Program-made: the position numbers and the translations under genes | Shown: positions 1 through 5,221 of the stretch, in pieces | Position numbering within the stretch: position 1 is the first letter of the stretch | Layout: every line of letters begins with the position of its first letter | The notes under the pieces: model-generated | What the model saw: the letters and a program-made list of their open reading frames with translations, nothing else | What the model was told of the DNA's origin: nothing | The model's database searches: none | Assembly: GCA_964452105.1 (NCBI GenBank) | Contig: CAYVLI010000157.1 | Location: forward strand, 1 to 6,458 | Source: CAYVLI01 sp964452105 [NCBI: uncultured Nitrospinota bacterium] | GTDB lineage: Bacteria; JAUXIQ01 | DNA: 6,458 bases | Direction of reading: 5' to 3'

Positions 1-1127
1 TACCCTCGGGAATACTGCACGCTTCCAAGAAATGCGTCATAGGCAACGGGGTAGTAGTTGATCTGCCCACTCTTGTGAAAGAAATCGACAAACTGGAAGC
101 GGGCGGCCTTCCGGTAGAAGGCAGGCTGTTCATAAGCGAGCGCACACATCTGATACTGCCCTATCATAAGGTGCAGGACGTCGAGTCTGAAAACAAGAAG
201 TCAGGCGGTAAAATAGGGACCACCGGCCGAGGGATAGGCCCCTCTTACTCAGACAAGGTAGCACGAACCGGCATCCGCATGGTGGACTTGCTGGATGAAA
301 AACTGTTGAAGGGAAAGCTCAAAAGCTGCCTGGAAGAGAAAAACAACCTCCTCCAGAAGATTTATCAGGTAGAAGGCTTCGACTACGACGAAATATATGA
401 GGAATATGCTGATCTCGCTCCCAGGATAGCTTCATACATCAAAGATACAGGCAGCATGGTGCGCGAAGCGCTCCAAAGCGGCCAAAACCTCCTTATAGAA
501 GGCGCGCAGGGGACCATGCTGGACGTGGACCAGGGCACGTATCCCTTCGTTACATCCTCAAATTCCACGGTGGGAGGCGCCTGTGCAGGTCTGGGAGTTC
601 CCCCCCGGTCTATAAACATGGTAATGGGGGTGATGAAGGCATACACCACGCGCGTGGGCATGGGTCCTTTCCCGACCGAGCTGAGCGACAGCATGGGAGA
701 CCTGCTCAGGGACAGGGGCGGCGAATACGGCTCCACAACGGGCAGGCCCCGCCGCTGCGGCTGGTTCGACGCGGTAGTGATCAAGCTGGCCCTGGAGCTT
801 AACGGCATGGACGGCCTGGCGATCACCAAGCTCGACGTCCTGGACGAGTGTGAGAGCATCAAGATATGCACCGCTTACCGGATAGACGGTGAAGAGTTGA
901 ACCGGGTGCCCGCGGAAACCGGCGTTTTGGAGCGTTGCGAGCCGGTTTATGAGACCTTGCCGGGCTGGATGTCCAGCACCGTGGGTATAAACGATTGGGA
1001 GGATCTCCCCGGAAAAGCCAGGGATTACCTGAAACGATTGGAAGAGATACTGCAAGCAAAGATACTCTTCGTCTCCACCGGCGCCGAGCGCGATCAGTCC
1101 ATGAGCCTGGCGCCCACCTGGTTTTGA
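1..1127 (+). CDS. purA: Adenylosuccinate synthase, 5'-truncated by the window edge
   Basis: The enzyme condenses IMP with aspartate, using GTP, to make adenylosuccinate, the first committed step from IMP to AMP in the cytoplasm. The reading frame is open from the first full codon at position 3, so the GTG at 75 is an internal valine and the true start lies upstream. About 374 residues are visible against roughly 430 for the family. The missing 55-60 N-terminal residues would carry the GDEGKGK phosphate-binding loop. Visible family motifs are SGIL..CVIGNGVVVD at the left edge, IGTTGRGIGPSY (from 213), EGAQGTMLD (from 498), the TTGRPRRCGWFD stretch (from 735), the guanine-recognition segment TKLDVLD (from 826) and the C-terminal VSTGAERDQ. 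The gene ends at TGA 1127. The frame is intact and all expected blocks appear in order, so the identification is nearly certain. It seems to be a housekeeping gene unrelated to what follows; a 148-base gap separates them. Confidence 0.97.
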   Translation, partial: PSGILHASKKCVIGNGVVVDLPTLVKEIDKLEAGGLPVEGRLFISERTHLILPYHKVQDVESENKKSGGKIGTTGRGIGPSYSDKVARTGIRMVDLLDEKLLKGKLKSCLEEKNNLLQKIYQVEGFDYDEIYEEYADLAPRIASYIKDTGSMVREALQSGQNLLIEGAQGTMLDVDQGTYPFVTSSNSTVGGACAGLGVPPRSINMVMGVMKAYTTRVGMGPFPTELSDSMGDLLRDRGGEYGSTTGRPRRCGWFDAVVIKLALELNGMDGLAITKLDVLDECESIKICTAYRIDGEELNRVPAETGVLERCEPVYETLPGWMSSTVGINDWEDLPGKARDYLKRLEEILQAKILFVSTGAERDQSMSLAPTWF

Positions 1128-1146
1128 ACTGCCTGCCATTCTTGTA

Positions 1147-1169
1147 ATCCGTGGCTCAAAGAGCCGGAT
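1147..1169 (+). terminator. Hairpin just after purA, weak terminator candidate
   Basis: GGCTC (1153-1157) pairs with GAGCC (1161-1165) around an AAA loop. The stem extends through ATCC (1147-1150) and GGAT (1166-1169), with a two-base GT bulge on the left arm. It lies 20 bases after the purA stop, where a terminator would be expected. No T-run follows, so it is not a textbook intrinsic terminator. It could protect the 3' end of the mRNA or be incidental. Confidence 0.3.
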
Positions 1170-1261
1170 AATCCTCCATCCGTCCAGCGAATTCAGCACG
1201 TGTGGATATAAAAGTTATCTTGTATCACGGAAGAATGAGCGAGAATTCAACGAAATTAAAT

Positions 1262-1267
1262 GAGGAG
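1262..1267 (+). promoter_or_regulatory. Shine-Dalgarno for the dehydratase-family gene
   Basis: GAGGAG lies eight bases before ATG 1276, which fixes that codon as the start. The rest of the 1128-1275 gap is AT-rich near 1207-1225, with TATAAA at 1207-1212 and TATCTT at 1216-1221. No convincing -35 box sits at the right distance from either, so I do not call a promoter there. Confidence 0.75.
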
Positions 1268-1275
1268 AAATCATC

Positions 1276-2709
1276 ATGGCAATGAGAACAGGAGACCAGT
1301 ATTCAAAAAAACTGGCCACTATGAGGCCTAACGTGTACGTGGGCGGAAGGAAAATCTCCAGGGACGACGATATATTGCAAGCACCCATAAAGACCATCCA
1401 GTACACCTTCGATTGCGCTGCAGACCCCGAGCTTGCTCCGATGACTACCACCAAGTCCCACCTGAACGGAGAGACCATTAACCGCTTCACCCATGTCCAC
1501 CGCAGCATCGATGACCTTCTGGTCAAACAGGAGATGACCCGCGTCCTCTGCCGAAAAGTGGGCGGGTGCATCCAGCGCTGCATGGCCGCTGATGCACTCA
1601 ACGCCTGCGGCGTTGTGTCCAAAGAGATAGACGATGCCGCAGGAACTAATTATCACGAAAACTTTCTGAAGTACCTGGAATACTACCAAAAGAACGACAT
1701 CGTAGGCAACGCCGCCCAGACAGACGTAAAGGGAGACCGCAGCAAGCGACCCCATCAGCAGGAGGACCTGGACCTCTACCTGAGAGTGGTGGAGCGTAAA
1801 TCGGACGGCATAGTGGTCCGCGGCGCCAAGGCCCACAACACCATCGCTCCCTATGCAGATGAACTCATAGTGCTCCCCACCCGCAACCTCACCAAGGAAG
1901 AGGGAGATTGGGCCGTCGCCTTCGCCATACCTGCAGACACGGAAGGCGTTAAGCTGGTTTGCCGAGTAACCCAGCCCCGTCCGCGGCGAGAGCTCAAGGC
2001 GCCCTACAACGAATACGGCATGGCCGATTCCATGACCATATTCGATAACGTGTTTGTCCCACGAGAACGAGTGTTCATGTGTGGAGAATGGCAGTTAGGC
2101 GCACGGCTGGCGCTGCTCTTCGCCAATTACCACCGACATACCTACTGCGGCTGCAAGCCCGCTGTCACTGATATCATCATGGGAGCGACGGCCCTGCTGG
2201 CCGAATACAACGGCGTGGGCAACGCCTCACATATTCGGGAAGAGGTCTCGGAGTTAATGGTTATCGCCGAGCTGGTTTACGCAGCCGGCATCGCCGCCTC
2301 TGTGAAGGGGAAAACAACCTCTTCCGGCATCTACGAGCCCGACTTCCTCTACTCCAACACCGGACGCTACCTGGCCGGGAAGAACATCTACCACGAGTAC
2401 GATATCATGGCCGCCACCGCCGGAGGATTGCCGGCTACACTGCCTCCCGAAGACGACTTCCTTAACCCCGAAATCTCCGACCTGTTGAAAAAGTACATCA
2501 TGCGAAAGCCAGACGTTTCCCCCGAGAACGTGCACCGACTGTTCCGCTTCGTGTCCGATTTCTCATGCTCAGCACTCGGCGGAGTAAACCAGTATGCCGG
2601 AGTACATGGCGGCGGTTCCCCGATAATGGAGAAGATAGGCATCAGAGCCAACTACGACCTGGAAGCCAGGAAAAACATGGTCAAATATCTGGCAGGCATA
2701 ACAGACTGA
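1276..2709 (+). CDS. 4-hydroxybutyryl-CoA dehydratase / 4-HPA 3-hydroxylase superfamily protein (AbfD-like)
   Basis: This 477-aa protein has the overall plan of 4-hydroxybutyryl-CoA dehydratase/vinylacetyl-CoA isomerase, an FAD and [4Fe-4S] enzyme (490 aa in Clostridium aminobutyricum) that converts 4-hydroxybutyryl-CoA to crotonyl-CoA by a ketyl-radical mechanism. The fold is shared with flavin-dependent 4-hydroxyphenylacetate 3-hydroxylases and acyl-CoA dehydrogenases. Seen here: C98-x3-C102 and H286-x6-C293, which match the four cluster ligands Cys99, Cys103, His292 and Cys299. Tyr290 and Lys294 match the active-site Tyr296 and Lys300. The FDNVFVPRERVF block (256-267) and a C-terminal HGGGSP block (444-449) are family hallmarks. 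Odd points: the position matching catalytic Glu257 appears to be Asp251, and no glutamate occurs between 418 and 451, where Glu455 would be expected. The ligands imply a real Fe-S dehydratase-like enzyme, but the exact substrate is uncertain. Neighbouring ferredoxin genes suit an anaerobic CoA-ester pathway. Family membership is secure; the specific reaction is not. Confidence 0.88.
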   Translation: MAMRTGDQYSKKLATMRPNVYVGGRKISRDDDILQAPIKTIQYTFDCAADPELAPMTTTKSHLNGETINRFTHVHRSIDDLLVKQEMTRVLCRKVGGCIQRCMAADALNACGVVSKEIDDAAGTNYHENFLKYLEYYQKNDIVGNAAQTDVKGDRSKRPHQQEDLDLYLRVVERKSDGIVVRGAKAHNTIAPYADELIVLPTRNLTKEEGDWAVAFAIPADTEGVKLVCRVTQPRPRRELKAPYNEYGMADSMTIFDNVFVPRERVFMCGEWQLGARLALLFANYHRHTYCGCKPAVTDIIMGATALLAEYNGVGNASHIREEVSELMVIAELVYAAGIAASVKGKTTSSGIYEPDFLYSNTGRYLAGKNIYHEYDIMAATAGGLPATLPPEDDFLNPEISDLLKKYIMRKPDVSPENVHRLFRFVSDFSCSALGGVNQYAGVHGGGSPIMEKIGIRANYDLEARKNMVKYLAGITD

Positions 2710-2731
2710 GCCAGGTTTATAAAATCTGCGC

Positions 2732-2754
2732 GGGGCGGGTATTCACCCCGCCCC
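2732..2754 (+). terminator. GC-rich hairpin after the dehydratase-family gene
   Basis: GGGGCGGG (2732-2739) is complementary to CCCGCCCC (2747-2754) across a seven-base loop. This very stable 8-bp stem lies 22 bases past the stop codon. The bases that follow are C-rich rather than T-rich, so it is not a canonical intrinsic terminator. It could stall or process the transcript and separate this gene from the ferredoxin unit, which has its own promoter candidate downstream. Confidence 0.45.
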
Positions 2755-2866
2755 CGGCTGCCCCTCACCCCACTTGAGAATTCACAGCAGGAACGCATTG
2801 CTCCACCTATGCCCCGCAGCAAACTCCATTCACAAACCCAACAGCCGAAGACAAGAAAAAATAGAG

Positions 2867-2895
2867 TTGACACCAATACGTTTGCGCTATAAAGT
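2867..2895 (+). promoter_or_regulatory. Sigma70-like promoter candidate for the Fe-S three-gene unit
   Basis: A perfect TTGACA (2867-2872) is followed by TATAAA at 2888-2893 (15-base spacer) or, in better register, TAAAGT at 2890-2895 (17-base spacer). The region just upstream (2851-2866) is A-rich, like an UP element. Transcription would start near 2900 and leave a leader of about 90 bases before ATG 2994. With the hairpin at 2732-2754 it suggests that the three genes form a transcription unit separable from the dehydratase-family gene. Confidence 0.55.
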
Positions 2896-2993
2896 ATTTT
2901 CTGCTTGTCCGACCAAGGAGAGCGATGAATCAGGCCCAGGCAAGCAAGATACACCATTGACCTCTGAATACAGTAACCGTTGGAGGAAGCAAT

Positions 2994-3845
2994 ATGTGTG
3001 ATGGCTGTGAGAAATACGGAGTAAACGGTGGTTACTGGTATTTCAACCCGGGGAACTACGCCAGGCGGATTTACAAATGGAGGAAGACCGCTACGGATCA
3101 GGTAGGCGCCGGTGAGAATCCCAGTGCAGAGCCAGGTGACGCCTCTCTGATAGGCGACATGGGCGCCATGGAAGCCGCCAACATAGATATGAAGGTGTTG
3201 GAGCCCGAACACTATGCCAGGAGAATCGAGGAAGAAGGAAAGAAGTTCAGGGGATTGGCACAGGTCATAATGCTGGAAGAGGCCCAGAAGATAATGGAAT
3301 TATCCTGGCCCATCGCCGCCATGACCTGCGCCTGCCGCCGCATGGCAAGAGGTCTCAAGGACGAGGAGAACTTCTCCTGCATGGGCATGGGCCCCGGAAT
3401 GTACAAGTGGGAAAGGTGGCCCCAGATTTACCACGGAGGCGTGCAGTTCCTCACGCCCGACGAGGCTAAAGGTTACCTGGCCAAACTTAATAAGATGGGA
3501 CTGGTGCACATAGCCGAAACCCACGGAGCACCCTATAGCGGAGGCATCTGCAACTGTGAGGTGCCACTGTGCGGCCAGCTCAGGGCAAGACTCGAGCACA
3601 ACGTCCCCTTCGTAGTCAATAAGGGCCATTACGTTGCCGAGATAGACCACGAAGCATGCACGGGCTGCCTGCAGTGCTTGACCCGCTGCCACTTCGATGC
3701 CATTCACATCCATGCGGGAACGCATAAGGCCGTTATCGATTCCTTCAAGTGTTTCGGCTGTGGAAACTGCCGTACTCCTTGCCCCGTCGATTGCATTTCC
3801 ATGATCGAAAGGGCCAAAGTGCCTGCGGTTAAGGATATGTGGTAA
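2994..3845 (+). CDS. Cysteine-rich protein with C-terminal 2x[4Fe-4S] ferredoxin domain
   Basis: This 283-aa, probably cytoplasmic protein has no signal peptide or membrane segment. Its C-terminal third (about 215-272) is a bacterial dicluster ferredoxin domain: C222-x2-C225-x2-C228-x3-C232 and C253-x2-C256-x2-C259-x3-C263-P. The first motif has His233 where proline is usual. The upstream part carries eight more cysteines: C2/C5 in an MCDGC start, C112-x-C114-R with C129, and C186-x-C188-x4-C193 after a GLVHIAETHG stretch. This CxCR...CNC arrangement recalls uncharacterised 4Fe-4S proteins of strict anaerobes, and could bind one or two further clusters or another metal. GGAGG at 2982-2986, seven bases upstream, supports ATG 2994. 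It is followed after 16 bases by a ferredoxin gene, so the two products probably act together. The role is likely electron transfer to or from a partner enzyme, perhaps the adjacent dehydratase-like protein or an unlinked oxidoreductase. The partner is inference. Confidence 0.85.
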   Translation: MCDGCEKYGVNGGYWYFNPGNYARRIYKWRKTATDQVGAGENPSAEPGDASLIGDMGAMEAANIDMKVLEPEHYARRIEEEGKKFRGLAQVIMLEEAQKIMELSWPIAAMTCACRRMARGLKDEENFSCMGMGPGMYKWERWPQIYHGGVQFLTPDEAKGYLAKLNKMGLVHIAETHGAPYSGGICNCEVPLCGQLRARLEHNVPFVVNKGHYVAEIDHEACTGCLQCLTRCHFDAIHIHAGTHKAVIDSFKCFGCGNCRTPCPVDCISMIERAKVPAVKDMW

Positions 3846-3861
3846 TTTAAGGGAGGCTATT

Positions 3862-4161
3862 ATGCAAGCTGTTAGACCACTTCCAAAGATAGAGATAGAG
3901 CAGGAAAAATGCTTGAGTCCGCTCAAATGCGGCGACTGTTTGAGGGCATGCCCTGCAGTGGTTCTACTGTCAGTTCCAAAGTATAACCAGAAGTTCCGTG
4001 AATGTTCTGACGAAGACTTCACCATCGTGGTCCACAACAGGCCCGCGTGTAACGGTTGCATGAAGTGCGTCGAGGCCTGCCCCGTGGATTGTATCAAGAT
4101 AGAATTCGAAGAGCCTAAAGAAGCAGGACAGATGCCGCAAGTTCTTAAAGGAGTACCCTAA
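3862..4161 (+). CDS. 2x[4Fe-4S] ferredoxin-type protein
   Basis: This 99-aa protein carries two cluster-binding motifs: C17-x5-C23-x2-C26-x3-C30-P and C63-x2-C66-x2-C69-x3-C73-P. Two other cysteines, C48 and C77, lie between and after them. The first motif has a five-residue gap between its first two cysteines instead of two, and the 32 residues between the motifs are more than in small clostridial ferredoxins. Both features are typical of subunit-like or dedicated ferredoxins rather than the general soluble carrier. GGGAGG (3851-3856) sits five bases before the ATG. The gene is tightly packed between the 17-cysteine protein upstream and the 212-aa protein downstream, so all three are probably co-transcribed and may form one complex. 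The role is low-potential one-electron transfer; the redox partner cannot be read from the sequence. Confidence 0.88.
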   Translation: MQAVRPLPKIEIEQEKCLSPLKCGDCLRACPAVVLLSVPKYNQKFRECSDEDFTIVVHNRPACNGCMKCVEACPVDCIKIEFEEPKEAGQMPQVLKGVP

Positions 4162-4183
4162 TAGATCGAGAGGAGGATTTTCT

Positions 4184-4822
4184 ATGGTAATGGGTAAACC
4201 GGAGAAACCATGGAAAAACATTGCACCCAAGCCGGATACAGATAGGCTTCTGACGGTAGACCCCAAAAACATAGGGTCTATGGAGGAAAAGGGGGCTGGT
4301 GTCGAACGTACTTTTGATGCCGACAGGGCCATGATTGACGCGGTGGCTTCAAAAAGCGATTTTGCCAGTCTCGTCTCACAAATGAACGGGAAAGACGCCG
4401 AAGCGGCCAGGTCTCTCTTATCAACCTTCGGAAAAGAGTTGATGGAGAAAGTCTCAGAGACCGTAGAGAGAAAGAAGGACAGGGCCCTGGAAATGATAGA
4501 AATCTGTTCAAAGCAGACGGGAATATCGTTTCCCCATCTACTTCAGGCCTACGTTGAGCTCTTTACCCTTTGCTCACGCCCTGTAGACAAGTGGGCAATA
4601 GTGGAGAGCAATACCAGCAAGATGTGCGTACAGCAATACTCCTGCAACTACCTTAAGATGCAGCAAGAAGCAGGACTGAGCACAGAAGGGCTGCCCTGTC
4701 AGGCGCTGTGCGTTTCAGCCTTCGAGCATGCGGCCCAGATGCACAACGTACAGGCTAAGGTCGAAATTACCAAACAGCTACCAACAGATCAGGCCTGCGA
4801 ATTTACGTTCACGCCACTTTAA
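4184..4822 (+). CDS. Conserved-looking protein of unknown function, Cys-rich C-terminal half
   Basis: I do not recognise this 212-aa protein with certainty. The first 45 residues are charged and proline-containing, probably flexible. Residues 45-125 look mainly helical and rich in Lys, Glu and Ala, with no cysteine until C108. The rest holds seven cysteines in all: 108, 130, 148, 154, 172, 176 and 205. The C-terminal pattern R-P-x-D-x-W (132-137), GLPCQALC (169-176), AFEHAA (179-184) and LP-x-DQACEF (199-207) recalls the L-2-amino-thiazoline-4-carboxylate hydrolase-like / DUF6125 group, whose members have conserved late cysteines. That link is from memory and tentative. There is no signal peptide or membrane span. 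AGGAGG (4171-4176), seven bases before ATG 4184, supports the start; ATG 4190 is an in-frame alternative. It is the last gene before a strong terminator and follows the ferredoxin by 22 bases, so it is probably a functional partner of the two Fe-S proteins. Confidence 0.75.
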   Translation: MVMGKPEKPWKNIAPKPDTDRLLTVDPKNIGSMEEKGAGVERTFDADRAMIDAVASKSDFASLVSQMNGKDAEAARSLLSTFGKELMEKVSETVERKKDRALEMIEICSKQTGISFPHLLQAYVELFTLCSRPVDKWAIVESNTSKMCVQQYSCNYLKMQQEAGLSTEGLPCQALCVSAFEHAAQMHNVQAKVEITKQLPTDQACEFTFTPL

Positions 4823-4845
4823 AATGGATTCAAATATTTCAGGTG

Positions 4846-4881
4846 AAGGGCAGGAAGACCTATCTTCCTGCCCTTTTTTTT
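4846..4881 (+). terminator. Strong intrinsic (Rho-independent) terminator
   Basis: An 11-bp perfect stem, GGGCAGGAAGA (4848-4858) with TCTTCCTGCCC (4863-4873), closes a CCTA loop and is followed by eight T (4874-4881). Two A at 4846-4847 can pair with the first T bases. It lies 23 bases after the stop of the 212-aa gene and marks the end of the Fe-S unit, separating it from livG-livF. Confidence 0.95.
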
Positions 4882-4924
4882 GCTAACGACCCGCCCCCCT
4901 GTCGAGCCCTTTCATCAATCTATC

Positions 4925-4960
4925 AGCGACAGACCCATGAAAGCGGTTTTGCTGAATCCT
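4925..4960 (+). repeat. Degenerate direct repeat, left copy
   Basis: This copy contains AGCGACAG (4925-4932) and TGCTGAATCCT (4950-4960), separated by 17 bases. The same two blocks occur in the same order and orientation at 5138-5175. The left copy lies just upstream of the livG promoter. Confidence 0.5.
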
Positions 4961-4984
4961 ATCCCCTGGCAAAATATTTTATCC

Positions 4985-5013
4985 TTGACAGAAGGCATCT
5001 GTTTGATTAAGAT
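4985..5013 (+). promoter_or_regulatory. Sigma70-like promoter for livG-livF
   Basis: A perfect TTGACA (4985-4990) and TAAGAT (5008-5013) are separated by the ideal 17 bases. A perfect TATAAT also occurs at 5014-5019, but its spacer would be 23 bases. Transcription would start near 5020, giving a leader of about 200 bases before ATG 5222. The promoter follows the terminator of the preceding unit and is correctly placed for livG. Confidence 0.65.
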
Positions 5014-5029
5014 TATAATTATATCAAAC
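5001..5029. promoter_or_regulatory. Inverted repeat over the livG -10 region, operator candidate
   Basis: GTTTGAT (5001-5007) and ATCAAAC (5023-5029) are perfect 7-bp arms 22 bases apart centre to centre, about two helical turns. An 8-bp palindrome ATTATAAT (5012-5019) lies almost concentrically between them. The whole covers the spacer, the -10 element and the presumed start point, where a repressor would block initiation. Alternatively TTGAT-N4-ATTAT (5003-5016) is a degenerate FNR/CRP-type site. The binding protein is unknown. Confidence 0.4.
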
Positions 5030-5137
5030 AACGACAAACTCAACGGCTACTCTGCTTTTACCCCTTGCCAAAAGTCCACGACGTAGCAAATTGTCGTTTA
5101 TCGGGTGTCCCTCAGCACACACCAATATCCAAGACTG

Positions 5138-5175
5138 AGCGACAGCAAATTTTACGCTTATACCTGCTGAATCCT
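5138..5175 (+). repeat. Degenerate direct repeat, right copy
   Basis: AGCGACAG (5138-5145) and TGCTGAATCCT (5165-5175) recur here with 19 bases between them, 213-215 bases downstream of the left copy. This copy lies in the livG leader, so the pair brackets the promoter. It could be an old duplication, paired regulator sites, or scars of an element. Confidence 0.5.
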
Positions 5176-5209
5176 TTAAGAGTACCAATGCATCTTCATT
5201 TTGGTAATT

Positions 5210-5213
5210 GAGG
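5210..5213 (+). promoter_or_regulatory. Shine-Dalgarno that decides the livG start
   Basis: GAGG lies eight bases before ATG 5222. The frame is open further up to TTG 5201, but nothing like a ribosome binding site precedes that codon, and the GAGG would then fall inside the gene. ATG 5222 is therefore preferred. Confidence 0.7.
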
Positions 5214-5221
5214 CATCCTAC

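Larger units (their letters stand above)
4882..5200. other. Gene-free stretch between the Fe-S unit and livG
   Basis: No credible gene is present: the open frames here lack a ribosome binding site and family-like sequence. The stretch holds the livG promoter, the inverted repeat over it and the degenerate direct repeat described separately. It also contains a 7-bp inverted repeat CTTTCAT (4909-4915) / ATGAAAG (4937-4943). In the presumed leader, AACGACAA (5030-5037) can pair with TTGTCGTT (5091-5098), with a small CTTTT/AAAAG hairpin (5055-5059/5070-5074) nested inside. ACGAC (5078-5082) could compete for the same GTCGT. No T-run terminator precedes livG and I do not recognise a riboswitch class. 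Confidence 0.6.

Noticed and set aside
558-1199. 213-aa open frame on the minus strand over purA
   Set aside because: It is antisense to the intact purA frame, has no family-like motifs, and arises from the codon pattern of the real gene.
1207-1225. Promoter for the dehydratase-family gene
   Set aside because: TATAAA and TATCTT are present, but neither has a recognisable -35 box at 16-18 bases, so the call would rest on AT-richness alone.
2774-3001. 75-aa + strand open frame before the 17-Cys protein
   Set aside because: It has a TTG start without a ribosome binding site, low-complexity content, and runs through the promoter and Shine-Dalgarno of the real gene.
2652-3212. 186-aa minus-strand open frame across the 2710-2993 gap
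   Set aside because: It overlaps the ends of two well-supported + strand genes, has no recognisable domain, and crosses a promoter and hairpin that fit the + strand layout.
3300-4097. 265-aa minus-strand open frame over both ferredoxin-type genes
   Set aside because: It is antisense to two genes with unmistakable cysteine motifs; its composition (Ala, His, Ser) is what an antisense shadow of them would give.
4880-5086. 68-aa + strand open frame after the terminator
   Set aside because: It would start in the T-run of the terminator with no ribosome binding site, and spans the promoter and inverted repeat; no protein-like pattern is seen.
5098-5130. Possible transposon end in the livG leader
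   Set aside because: A few bases resemble generic insertion-sequence ends, but there is no matching terminal inverted repeat, no transposase and no clear target duplication.
5201-5221. TTG 5201 as the livG start
   Set aside because: No ribosome binding site precedes it, while GAGG sits eight bases before ATG 5222.
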